Shown piece by piece: positions 1 to 7,771 of a DNA stretch of 19,300 nt; position 1 is the first letter of the stretch, and each line of letters starts with the position of its first letter. A program made the position numbers and the translations under genes. Origin of the DNA: UBA11612 sp963976395 (GTDB lineage: Bacteria > Pseudomonadota > Alphaproteobacteria > Rhodospirillales > Rhodospirillaceae). The stretch is taken from contig CAXBLG010000066.1 in the NCBI GenBank assembly GCA_963976395.1, positions 1-19,300 of the forward strand, in the 5' to 3' direction. The notes below the pieces were generated by a model that made no database searches, was not told the origin of the DNA, and worked only from the letters and a program-made list of their open reading frames with translations.

Positions 1-99
1 GCGTCGCAAGCACTGGAACTGGCATTCCAGTTGGCGGAAGGTCTGAAAGACGAGCGCCGCCAACGTCAAAAGGAAACCCGCGTCGCCGTCGCGTCATAG
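1..99 (+). CDS. C-terminal fragment of an unrecognised protein (5' end outside window)
   Basis: Frame 1 stays open from the window edge to a TAG stop at 97-99, giving 32 codons. The visible tail is helical and charged, ending in an Arg/Lys/Gln-rich stretch (DERRQRQKETRVAVAS). It lies on the same strand and only 7 bases before the nadE start, so the two are probably co-transcribed. I do not recognise the family, and too little is visible to assign a function. The frame choice rests on the open reading and the tight spacing. Confidence 0.55.
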   Translation, partial: ASQALELAFQLAEGLKDERRQRQKETRVAVAS

Positions 100-106
100 G
101 CGGTCG

Positions 107-1804
107 ATGACTTCGTCCTTAAAAATTGCCCTCGCGCAGATCAATCCTAAAGTCGGCGATGTCGCCGGCAATGTGGCATTGATCAAAGCCGCCCGTACCG
201 AGGCCGCAAAGGCGGGTGCGGATCTTGTGGTGTTCTCCGAACTGGTGGTCAGCGGCTATCCGCCGGAAGACCTTGTTTACCGGCCTGCCTTTTTGCAAGC
301 GGTCGAGGGCGCGGTATATGAACTGGCCGGGCTAACTACCGATGGCGGGCCGGGACTTTTGGTTGGTGCGCCTTGGCGTGATAACGGAAAAACCGGGAAG
401 AAAGCCAACGGTAAGGCGGAAGTCTACAATGCCGGGCTGTTGCTGGACGGCGGCAAAATCGCCGGTGTGCGGTTCAAACATAACCTGCCCAACTACGGTG
501 TGTTCGATGAATACCGCGTGTTCACGGCGGGGCCGGTGCCGGGACCGATGGTGTTTCGCGGCGTGCGCCTTGGCGTCATGATTTGCGAGGATATGTGGTT
601 CGAGGACGTGGCCGAGACCCTTGCAGAGTCCGGCGCTGAACTGCTTGTGGTGCTGAACGGCTCGCCGTTCGAACTCGATAAACTCGACGTGCGCTTGAAT
701 CATGCGGTTGCCCGGGTCAGCGAAACCAAACTTCCGCTTATCTACGTCAATCAAATCGGCGGTCAGGACGATCTTGTATTCGATGGCGGCTCGTTCGTGC
801 TGAACGCGAACCGGGCGCTGGCGGTGCAGATGCCAAGCTGGCGCACAGAGCTGACACTTACGGACTGGCAGAAGACAGATGGTGATTGGGTGTGCAGTGC
901 CGGGGACTTGCATGCTCCACGCGACCGGCATGAAAATATTTACAAAGCGATGATGCTGGGTCTTGCTGATTACGTGCGCAAGAACGGATTTCCTGGCGTC
1001 GTAATCGGTATGTCCGGCGGCGTGGACAGTGCTCTTACGGCGGCTGTAGCGGTAGATGCATTGGGGCCCGAAAAAGTTCGCTGTGTCATGATGCCGTCTC
1101 CCTACACATCAACCGAAAGCCTCGAAGATGCCGAAGGGGCTGCAAAGCTGCTCGGTGCGCGGCTGGATACAGTCAATATTGGGCCGGCCATGCAGGCCTA
1201 TGACGCGATGCTTGAATCGCTGTTTACCGAGACCGTGCCCGATACCACCGAGGAAAACATTCAAGCCCGGGCGCGCGGCATTACGCTCATGGCGATGTCC
1301 AACAAATTCGGCCACATGGTGCTGTCGACCGGCAATAAGAGCGAAATGAGTGTCGGCTACGCCACCCTCTACGGCGATATGTGCGGCGGCTTTTCGGTGT
1401 TGAAAGACGTTTACAAAACAACGGTGTTCGATTTGTGCCGTTGGCGTAATACGCAGCGGCCCGAAGGTGCCCTGGGTCCGGATGGGCCGGTGATGCCCGA
1501 ACGGATCATCACCAAGCCGCCGACCGCCGAATTAAAACCCAACCAAACTGACCAGGACACCTTGCCGCCCTATGATGTTCTCGACGGTATCCTAAAGGGA
1601 CTCATTGAAGGCGAGATGGGTGTTGCCGCCGTAGCCGCGCAGGGTTTCGATGAAGCTGTGGTCCGCCGCATCTACCGCATGCTGAAGATCGCCGAATACA
1701 AACGCCGTCAGGCGCCGCCGGGCGTAAAAATCACTCATATCGCTTTCGGGCGGGATTACCGCTATCCCATCACCAACGGCTTTGACGATGTGGTTGCGCC
1801 GTAA
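107..1804 (+). CDS. nadE: Glutamine-dependent NAD+ synthetase
   Basis: This is a 565-residue two-domain enzyme that makes NAD+ from deamido-NAD+, ATP and glutamine, the last step of NAD synthesis in the cytoplasm. The N-terminal nitrilase-fold glutaminase domain (about 1-265) shows the expected Glu-Lys-Cys set: E45 in FSELVVSGYPPEDL, K124 in RFKHNLPNYG and C160 in GVMICEDMW. The C-terminal synthetase domain carries the ATP pyrophosphatase P-loop SGGVDS at 303-308, and later STGNKSE. The length fits the long, glutamine-using form; ammonia-dependent forms are about half this size. The ATG at 107 lies 7 bases after the stop of the preceding gene. No strong Shine-Dalgarno is visible, so translation may be coupled. 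glnS follows 30 bases downstream. Confidence 0.95.
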   Translation: MTSSLKIALAQINPKVGDVAGNVALIKAARTEAAKAGADLVVFSELVVSGYPPEDLVYRPAFLQAVEGAVYELAGLTTDGGPGLLVGAPWRDNGKTGKKANGKAEVYNAGLLLDGGKIAGVRFKHNLPNYGVFDEYRVFTAGPVPGPMVFRGVRLGVMICEDMWFEDVAETLAESGAELLVVLNGSPFELDKLDVRLNHAVARVSETKLPLIYVNQIGGQDDLVFDGGSFVLNANRALAVQMPSWRTELTLTDWQKTDGDWVCSAGDLHAPRDRHENIYKAMMLGLADYVRKNGFPGVVIGMSGGVDSALTAAVAVDALGPEKVRCVMMPSPYTSTESLEDAEGAAKLLGARLDTVNIGPAMQAYDAMLESLFTETVPDTTEENIQARARGITLMAMSNKFGHMVLSTGNKSEMSVGYATLYGDMCGGFSVLKDVYKTTVFDLCRWRNTQRPEGALGPDGPVMPERIITKPPTAELKPNQTDQDTLPPYDVLDGILKGLIEGEMGVAAVAAQGFDEAVVRRIYRMLKIAEYKRRQAPPGVKITHIAFGRDYRYPITNGFDDVVAP

Positions 1805-1834
1805 GTTTGATGCTGAAAATGACTAGGAACTGTA

Positions 1835-3502
1835 ATGTCTGAAGACGCGCCCGTCCCCGTTGCGAATTTCATTCGTGAGATTGTCAGAACAGATATCGAA
1901 GAAGGTCGGCACGCTAATATAGTCACGCGCTTTCCGCCGGAGCCCAACGGCTACCTTCATATCGGGCACGCTAAATCGATCTGTCTGAATTTCGGAATCG
2001 CCGAGGAATTCGGTGGGCGCTGCCATCTGCGCTTCGACGACACCAATCCGGCCAAGGAAGAACAGGAGTATATCGATGCTATCCAGCGCGATGTGCGCTG
2101 GCTCGGCTTTGATTGGGGCGAGCATCTGCATTACGCCTCGGATTACTTTGAACAACTCTATGCCTGGGCCGAGCATCTTATTGAAAACGGCGATGCTTAT
2201 GTTGACGATCAGACCGCCGATGAGATGCGCGCGGCGCGCGGCACCCTCACCGCACCCGGAACAAACAGCCCGTTCCGGGACCGCTCGCCCGAGGAAAATC
2301 TTGATCTCTTCCGCCGGATGCGGGCCGGAGAGTTTCCTAACGGCGCACGCGTTTTGCGGGCGAAGATCGACATGGCATCCGGCAATATCAATCTGCGCGA
2401 CCCGGTGCTCTACCGTATTATTCATACGGCACACCCGCGCACCGGAACCAAGTGGTGCATCTATCCCAACTATGATTTCGCCCACGGTCAGTCGGATGCA
2501 ATCGAGGGCATTACTCATTCGTTGTGCACGCTCGAATTCGAAGATCATCGCCCGCTCTATGACTGGCTGCTCGAGCATTTGCCGGTGCCGTCGCGGCCCC
2601 GCCAGACCGAGTTCGCACGCCTCAATATTGCCTATACGGTGCTGTCTAAACGCGTTCTGACTCAGCTCGTTCGTGACGGACACGTGAGCGGCTGGGATGA
2701 TCCGCGTATGCCTTCGATTGCGGGGTTGCGTCGGCGCGGCGTGCCACCGGAAGCTTTGCGCGATTTCATCAATCGTGTTGGCGTATCCCGGGCCAATAGC
2801 GCCGTCGAAGTGGCAATGTTCGATGCCTGTGTGCGGGAATATTTGAACAAAGCCGCATCGCGTTATATGGCCGTATTGCGTCCGCTGAAGGTGGTTATTG
2901 AGAACTATCCGGAAGGCGACGGCGAAGACCTGGATGCGGTCAACAATCCCGAAGATCCGGAGGCGGGTTCGCGGAAGGTACCGTTCAGCCGCGAGCTTTA
3001 CATCGAGCAAGAAGACTTCATGGAAGATCCGTTGAAAAAATTCTTCCGCTTGTCTCCCGGCAAAGAGGTCCGTTTGCGCTATGCGTATTTCATTACGTGC
3101 CGTGAAGCCGTGAAGAATGAAGCTGGCGAAGTGATCGAACTGCGCTGCACTTATGATCCCGAAACGCGCGGCGGCAATGCGCCAGATGGCCGCAAGGTCA
3201 AAGCGACGTTACACTGGGTCTCCGCGTCTCATGCTAAGGCAGCTGACGTGCGAATTTATAATCCGCTCTTTACCCGTCCCGACCCCGGTGCGGACGGCGA
3301 CCCCATCGCCGATCTCAATCCTGACTCAGTGGAGGTCATTTCAAACGCTCAGCTTGAACCGGCGCTAGGGGCAGCGGCGGTTGGCGAAACTCTTCAGTTC
3401 GAGCGGCTCGGCTACTTCTGTCGAGATTCGGACGCAGGACTTACGTTTAATCGTACAGTCGGCTTGCGCGACACCTGGGCGAAAGAACAGAAAAAGAGTT
3501 AG
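1835..3502 (+). CDS. glnS: Glutaminyl-tRNA synthetase
   Basis: This 555-residue class I aminoacyl-tRNA synthetase charges tRNA-Gln with glutamine. The HIGH motif is at 42-45 within PPEPNGYLHIGHAKS. The KMSKS-type loop is VLSKR at 269-273, the form usual in GlnRS. The region after about 340 corresponds to the two beta-barrel anticodon-binding domains. GlnRS is favoured over GluRS by the PPEPNGYLHIGH context and by the C-terminal barrels, since bacterial GluRS has a helical C-terminus. The ATG at 1835 has AGGA at 1825-1828 with 6 bases of spacing. It is likely co-transcribed with nadE. The stop codon overlaps that of the convergent threonine aldolase gene by three bases. Many alphaproteobacteria lack GlnRS and use GatCAB amidation instead, so its presence is of some note. 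Confidence 0.95.
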   Translation: MSEDAPVPVANFIREIVRTDIEEGRHANIVTRFPPEPNGYLHIGHAKSICLNFGIAEEFGGRCHLRFDDTNPAKEEQEYIDAIQRDVRWLGFDWGEHLHYASDYFEQLYAWAEHLIENGDAYVDDQTADEMRAARGTLTAPGTNSPFRDRSPEENLDLFRRMRAGEFPNGARVLRAKIDMASGNINLRDPVLYRIIHTAHPRTGTKWCIYPNYDFAHGQSDAIEGITHSLCTLEFEDHRPLYDWLLEHLPVPSRPRQTEFARLNIAYTVLSKRVLTQLVRDGHVSGWDDPRMPSIAGLRRRGVPPEALRDFINRVGVSRANSAVEVAMFDACVREYLNKAASRYMAVLRPLKVVIENYPEGDGEDLDAVNNPEDPEAGSRKVPFSRELYIEQEDFMEDPLKKFFRLSPGKEVRLRYAYFITCREAVKNEAGEVIELRCTYDPETRGGNAPDGRKVKATLHWVSASHAKAADVRIYNPLFTRPDPGADGDPIADLNPDSVEVISNAQLEPALGAAAVGETLQFERLGYFCRDSDAGLTFNRTVGLRDTWAKEQKKS

Positions 3503-4512
3503 TTTCCCGCGAAGAATGTTTTCACGGTGTCGATAACCTTTTCAATATCGCTCGCCGATACATCCAGATGTGTCACAAGCCTTGCAGCCGGTGTGCGCCG
3601 CATGTCCGCGAGGATGCCGTGCTTTTCTAGATGGTTCGACAAGTCATGTGCCCGCGCTTCAGGCGCGCGGACGAAGACCATATTGGTGGCCTGCGAGATC
3701 ACTTCAATCTCGGCGATTTGCGAAAACCCGCGCGCCAAGCGCTCAGCATTCGAGTGATCCTCGGCAAGCCGGTCCACATTATTTTCTAAAGCATAAAGAC
3801 ACGCCGCCGCGAGTATGCCGGCCTGGCGCATGCCGCCGCCTAGTACTTTGCGCCAGCGCAACGCGCGTTCGATAATGTCTTTAGGCCCAATGAGCACAGA
3901 CCCCACCGGTGCCCCTAATCCTTTAGAGAAACAGATTGAGATGGTATCGAACGGGGCGCACAAGTCGGCCAGGGATGTACTTGTAGCTACGGTCGCATTG
4001 AGTATGCGCGCACCGTCCAGATGAATGGCAAGGTTGTGGTTACGGGCCAAATTCGTGGCGGCTGTTACGTAGTCGTACGGCAGTACCTTGCCGCTGATCG
4101 TATTTTCGAGGGCGAGAAGACGTGTGCAGGCGAAATGAATGTCATTGGGTTTGATCGCCGCCGTGATCTTGTCGAGAGGGAGGGTGCCATCCGGTGCATT
4201 CTCGATGGGCTGCGGTTGAATACTCCCAAGAACCGCCGCGCCGCCACCTTCGAATTTGTAGGTGTGGGCGTTCTGACCGACGATGTACTCGTCGCCGCGT
4301 CCACAGTGGGCCATGATGCCTGCGAGATTGCTTTGGGTGCCCGAGGGGCAGAAAAGCCCGGCCTCTTTGCCGGCGAGATCCGCGAGAGTTGATTGAAGCC
4401 GGTTCACGGTGGGATCATCGCCCCAGACGTCATCGCCCACTTCGGCCTCCAGCATGGCTTTGCGCATACCGGAGGTGGGCCGGGTGACAGTATCGCTTCG
4501 AAGATCAATCAT
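3499..4512 (-). CDS. ltaE: Low-specificity L-threonine aldolase
   Basis: This 337-residue PLP enzyme of fold type I, beta-eliminating lyase family, is expected to split L-threonine or L-allo-threonine into glycine and acetaldehyde. It begins with the family hallmark IDLRSDTVTRPT. H83 in QNAHTYKFEGG is at the position expected to stack on the cofactor. D166 in HLDGAR should hold the pyridine nitrogen, and K197 in CFSKGLGAPVGS is the Schiff-base lysine. Length is normal for the family. It starts 19 bases after the stop of the esterase gene on the same strand, so the two probably form an operon. No clear Shine-Dalgarno precedes the ATG. The stop overlaps the glnS stop on the other strand. The exact stereospecificity cannot be read from sequence. 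Confidence 0.93.
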   Translation of the reverse strand: MIDLRSDTVTRPTSGMRKAMLEAEVGDDVWGDDPTVNRLQSTLADLAGKEAGLFCPSGTQSNLAGIMAHCGRGDEYIVGQNAHTYKFEGGGAAVLGSIQPQPIENAPDGTLPLDKITAAIKPNDIHFACTRLLALENTISGKVLPYDYVTAATNLARNHNLAIHLDGARILNATVATSTSLADLCAPFDTISICFSKGLGAPVGSVLIGPKDIIERALRWRKVLGGGMRQAGILAAACLYALENNVDRLAEDHSNAERLARGFSQIAEIEVISQATNMVFVRAPEARAHDLSNHLEKHGILADMRRTPAARLVTHLDVSASDIEKVIDTVKTFFAGN

Positions 4513-4531
4513 AGGAATTCTAACCGCTTGT

Positions 4532-5698
4532 CTAGTTGCGCTGCTGGCCTAATTGCTCGTCGAAAAATTTCACAATCACGTCGAAAGCTTCCTGAGCTTC
4601 GGGAACTTCCACATCGTACATGAAGGCGTGCCACATGCCTTCCCAGGCATAGAAGTATGATTTCACGCCAAGTTTTGCCATTTGCGTATGGGTGTACGCA
4701 ACGCTGGACAGATCCAGACTGCGGGTGCCGGTGATCAGCAAGGTCGGCGGGAATTTTGCGAGCACCTCCGGGTGAAACACGGGTGCGACCATGGGGTCGC
4801 GGGCGTCCACGTCGCTGAAGTATGCCATTGGAAACGGCGGCGGATTTGGCGCGGGCGGCGGCGGCGCAGCGCTGAAAAACACATCCATCGGCAAAGCCCA
4901 GAAGCGGGAGTCTCCGCCCGAGACGCTCTCGGCCGCGGCGCAGAACATGCCGAGCGCGCCGGGGCTCGGCAGGCCTTCGTTCTGAATCCAGGCAGTGGAT
5001 TGCGCGGTCATAACGCCGCCGCCCGAGCAGCCGAAAATGCCGATGTTTTCAGGCCGGTAATCCTTCAGAAGTTCGCGGTAAACCGTCGCCACATCTTCGC
5101 TTGCGGCAGGGAATTTGTGCTCGGGGCCTTGGCGGTAATCGACCGCGACCACTTTGATTTTGCCGAGGCTGGCGATGGGCATTGACTCAAGGCGTCCACC
5201 GTAAACCGCGCCGAGCATAAAACTACCGCCGTGGACTTCAATCAGTACACGGTCTTGATTTTTCGCTGAAATGCCGTCTTTCGGGGTGATGATTTCGACA
5301 TGAACACCACCGATGTGCGTGTCCTCGATGTCCACTGGATACAGAGTTTCCGCTTTTTCGAGACGCGGGCCGTAGAACAGGGCGTTGTGTGTTTCGCGGT
5401 GCTTTTCAATACCTTGATCAATGATCACCGGTTCAGGATTACGGATGCTCTGGACGTACACGTCCTTGGCTTTTTCACTCATGTAGGTGGAAAGAGGGAC
5501 GGAAAAGGCCGGGATATGGACGGTGCCGTCTTCGTCGATGACCACGTTTTGTGCACTCTCAACGCTGTTTTGCGCGCTCAAAGCGGCATTTTGCGCGTTA
5601 TCTACGCGCTCACATGCGGATAGTGTGATGGAGAGAGATACAATAAGGGCGCATGCTCCCCATGATTTGAAACCTGACGTGATCCTCTTTATGTTCAT
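4532..5698 (-). CDS. Lipoprotein alpha/beta hydrolase (hormone-sensitive-lipase-type esterase)
   Basis: I take the ATG at 5698, giving 388 residues; the frame extends to 5779, but only the inner start gives a signal peptide and it has GGGGAGA 9 bases upstream. Residues 1-29 form a lipoprotein signal: positive N-terminus, hydrophobic core, lipobox LSAC with C29 as the predicted lipidated residue. A linker (35-52) with three AQN units seven residues apart follows. The hydrolase domain has the oxyanion motif HGG at 156-158, the nucleophile elbow GCSGG with S225, a probable acid D329 and H357 in EGMWHAF. This is the family IV layout. A proline-rich loop lies at 279-290. Substrate is unknown, though esters of small or medium acyl chains are usual for the family. 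It should act on the periplasmic side of a membrane. It leads a probable operon with ltaE. Confidence 0.85.
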   Translation of the reverse strand: MNIKRITSGFKSWGACALIVSLSITLSACERVDNAQNAALSAQNSVESAQNVVIDEDGTVHIPAFSVPLSTYMSEKAKDVYVQSIRNPEPVIIDQGIEKHRETHNALFYGPRLEKAETLYPVDIEDTHIGGVHVEIITPKDGISAKNQDRVLIEVHGGSFMLGAVYGGRLESMPIASLGKIKVVAVDYRQGPEHKFPAASEDVATVYRELLKDYRPENIGIFGCSGGGVMTAQSTAWIQNEGLPSPGALGMFCAAAESVSGGDSRFWALPMDVFFSAAPPPPAPNPPPFPMAYFSDVDARDPMVAPVFHPEVLAKFPPTLLITGTRSLDLSSVAYTHTQMAKLGVKSYFYAWEGMWHAFMYDVEVPEAQEAFDVIVKFFDEQLGQQRN

Positions 5699-5744
5699 GG
5701 TGAATATTCTCCCCAAAATTTCCACCCGGTGAAAGGCCCCAGCT

Positions 5745-6155
5745 ATGTCGATAGTATATGTTGCCATGAGTAATGCCATGCAGGAATGGGGCGCTGATGT
5801 AGGCGTGAGTAAGCAGCTTTATAAAGTGGGATATGCGGAGGGCGATCCGCTGGATGCGATTAAATTGCTGAATGATGAAAATTACGCGGGGCATTCCGAT
5901 TGGCAGCTTGCCGGCAGCCGCGAGGTGGAAGGTCTCGATACGGAAACGGTTTTTGAGCGCGCATGCGAGCGGCAAAAGGTTTTGGACCCGCTGTATTATC
6001 CGAGGATAAAGGGCGCCAAAGACATCGTCCGGCTGGATCAACGCAAGGTAGAAGCCCACATTGTAATTAAAAAAACGATGGAAGGACGAGACAGCAAAGT
6101 ACCGAAACTGAAACCCGCCGATATGGCGGACTTTCTGATCGAAGGTATTTTGTAA
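5745..6155 (+). CDS. Small protein, possible degenerate GIY-YIG/T5orf172-like domain
   Basis: This 136-residue protein is not firmly recognised. The order of motifs resembles the T5orf172 branch of the GIY-YIG fold. A first strand IVYV (3-6) is followed by YKVG (26-29), then DPLDAIKLLN (34-43), where family members usually carry an arginine before the LN, then a helix with acidic residues (E67, E71, E75) where the metal-binding Glu would fall. The arginine appears to be replaced by alanine, so if the fold is right the protein may bind nucleic acid without cutting it. The lysine-rich tail (109-123) fits that idea. The ATG at 5745 has only a weak GAAAGG upstream. It diverges from the esterase gene across 46 bases and lies 187 bases before the ATP-grasp gene. 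Coding is well supported, the fold much less so. Confidence 0.6.
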   Translation: MSIVYVAMSNAMQEWGADVGVSKQLYKVGYAEGDPLDAIKLLNDENYAGHSDWQLAGSREVEGLDTETVFERACERQKVLDPLYYPRIKGAKDIVRLDQRKVEAHIVIKKTMEGRDSKVPKLKPADMADFLIEGIL

Positions 6156-6273
6156 AAAGTTTTGTAACTGATGTTCTTTGTACGTTTTTCCAGCGATTGG
6201 TGAAAAAATAGGCGGATGAAACCTATAAAAATAAATTTAATCCTCTATTTCACAAAAATAACAGCCGACTTTG

Positions 6274-6303
6274 TTGGATTCCCCTCATTGGCTCGGGTTA
6301 TGC
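6274..6303 (+). promoter_or_regulatory. Possible promoter of the ATP-grasp/Alpha-E/transglutaminase genes
   Basis: TTGGAT and TTATGC are separated by 18 bases, about 40 bases upstream of the TTG start. The match to sigma70 consensus is only moderate, and an alternative reading of the -10 box as TATGCT is one base further on. The main support is position, in the only non-coding gap ahead of the cluster. Confidence 0.3.
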
Positions 6304-6328
6304 TTAAGCCTAGAAAGAAAAACAAATT

Positions 6329-6336
6329 AGGGGGAG
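6329..6336 (+). promoter_or_regulatory. Ribosome binding site deciding a TTG start
   Basis: AGGGGGAG lies 6 bases before the TTG at 6343. The next in-frame ATG at 6358 would be about 21 bases away, too far for this site. The TTG also keeps the FDEM motif at residues 3-6 that family members carry near their start. Confidence 0.75.
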
Positions 6337-6342
6337 CGCAAT

Positions 6343-7755
6343 TTGGCATTCGACGAAATGTACGCGGGCGATGGAAGTGTTCGTCCAGCATACGCAGGCG
6401 TCGATCAATGGCTTAAAACAGCGCCGCTTGAGCAAATGGAGCAGCGCCGGTTAGAAGCCGAACTTTTTTACCGCCGGGGTGGAATTACGTTTGCCGTATA
6501 TGGCGACTCCCAGGGCGAAGAGCGAATTATTCCCTTCGATATTATCCCGCGCATTTTTTCGAGCAAAGAATGGGGCGTGTTGTCCAAAGGTCTTGAACAG
6601 CGGGTCAAGGCGATCAATCTTTTTCTCGAAGATATTTACGGCAAGCGCAGCATCCTCAAAGAGGGGCTCGTGCCGGAAGACATGGTGTGGGGAAATCCTG
6701 CTTTCCGCCCTGAGATGGCAGGAGTGCAGGTGCCGCACGGCGTTTATGTTCATATCGCCGGCATCGATATTGTTCGCATCGACGAGAACGACTTCTATGT
6801 TCTTGAAGATAACGCACGCACACCATCCGGGGTGTCGTACATGCTCGGCGGGCGTGAAATTTCCTACCGGCTGATGGCCGACCTTTATGGCCGTCATCGG
6901 GTCGCGCCGATTGAAGACTATCCCGATCAACTGGTCGCGAGCCTGCGGTCGGTTGCGCCGCGCACAGCGGGGCATGATCCGACCGTCGTATTGCTGACTC
7001 CGGGCCAGTACAACTCGGCCTACTACGAGCATTCTTTCCTTGCCGACAAGATGGGAATTGAACTTGTTGAGGGCCGCGATTTGTTTGTGCGCGACAATTA
7101 CGTTTACATGCGCACAACGGAAGGCGCGAAACAGGTTGATGTGATCTATCGGCGGCTGGATGATGAATTTATCGACCCGCTGACATTTGATCCCAACTCA
7201 ATGTTGGGCGTGCCCGGCCTTTTCAATGCCTACGCCGCCGGAAACGTGACCTTGACGAACGCGGTCGGCACGGGCGCCGCCGACGACAAGGCCATCTATA
7301 CTTATATGCCGGAGATCATAAAATTTTATCTCAGCGAAGAACCAATTCTGAAAAACGTTCCCACATGGCGCTGCCGTGAACCGCAAGACCTGAAGTACGT
7401 TCTGGAGAATATGGGCGAATTGGTGGTTAAGGAGGTTCATGGATCGGGCGGTTACGGCATGTTGGTCGGACCTCATGCAACAAAAGAGGAAATTAGGAAA
7501 TTCGCGGAATTGGTCAAAGCCGATCCGCAAGGGTATATCGCGCAGCCGACGCTCTCGCTTTCGACGTGTCCGGCCTATGTGGAGTCCGGGGTGGCGCCTC
7601 GTCATGTGGACTTGCGCCCCTTTGTTTTAACCGGCGCGGACGGGGTGCGAATTGTGCCCGGCGGTCTGACCCGTGTTGCGCTTAAGAGCGGCTCGCTCGT
7701 GGTAAATTCCAGCCAGGGCGGCGGAACGAAGGACACTTGGGTGGTCGATCTATGA
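6343..7755 (+). CDS. Circularly permuted ATP-grasp protein (DUF404/DUF407 family)
   Basis: This 470-residue protein is predicted to be a carboxylate-amine or peptide ligase that uses ATP to join a carboxylate to an amine through an acyl phosphate. It reads through the family signatures in order: FDEM near the start; LEDNARTPSGVSYM (154-167); LTPGQYNSAYYEHSFLA near 219-235; YRRLDDEF near 267; the glycine-rich nucleotide loop KEVHGSGGYGM (363-373); RHVDLRPF; and SQGGGTKDTWVV at the C-terminus. Full length for the family. The start is TTG at 6343, backed by a strong ribosome binding site. It is the first gene of a cluster with Alpha-E, transglutaminase and Anbu genes, and the Alpha-E gene follows 16 bases after its stop. 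Comparative genomics links such clusters to synthesis of a peptide or peptide tag. The real substrate is unknown. Confidence 0.92.
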   Translation: MAFDEMYAGDGSVRPAYAGVDQWLKTAPLEQMEQRRLEAELFYRRGGITFAVYGDSQGEERIIPFDIIPRIFSSKEWGVLSKGLEQRVKAINLFLEDIYGKRSILKEGLVPEDMVWGNPAFRPEMAGVQVPHGVYVHIAGIDIVRIDENDFYVLEDNARTPSGVSYMLGGREISYRLMADLYGRHRVAPIEDYPDQLVASLRSVAPRTAGHDPTVVLLTPGQYNSAYYEHSFLADKMGIELVEGRDLFVRDNYVYMRTTEGAKQVDVIYRRLDDEFIDPLTFDPNSMLGVPGLFNAYAAGNVTLTNAVGTGAADDKAIYTYMPEIIKFYLSEEPILKNVPTWRCREPQDLKYVLENMGELVVKEVHGSGGYGMLVGPHATKEEIRKFAELVKADPQGYIAQPTLSLSTCPAYVESGVAPRHVDLRPFVLTGADGVRIVPGGLTRVALKSGSLVVNSSQGGGTKDTWVVDL

Positions 7756-7771
7756 TCACAGGTAAGCAATC

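Larger units (their letters stand above)
6156..6342. other. AT-rich intergenic region before the ATP-grasp cluster
   Basis: These 187 bases are clearly richer in A and T than the flanking genes. They hold no convincing terminator: a T-run/A-run inverted repeat around 6184-6208 is weak, has a bulge, and contains few G-C pairs. A possible sigma70-like pair is TTGGAT at 6274-6279 and TTATGC at 6298-6303 with an 18-base spacer, which would suit the downstream cluster. The ribosome binding site of the next gene closes the region. No small gene or RNA was recognised. Confidence 0.5.

Noticed and set aside
1823..3010. 395-codon open frame on the minus strand, opposite glnS
   Set aside because: It lies wholly antisense to a gene with clear GlnRS motifs, has no recognisable domain, and reflects codon bias of the real gene.
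5699..5779. 27-codon N-terminal extension of the esterase
   Set aside because: It would place the lipoprotein signal inside the protein and overlap the divergent small gene. The inner ATG has a good ribosome binding site.
6184..6208. T-run and A-run inverted repeat after the small protein gene, as a terminator
   Set aside because: The stem has few G-C pairs, needs a two-base bulge, and the T-run is on the wrong side for the upstream gene.
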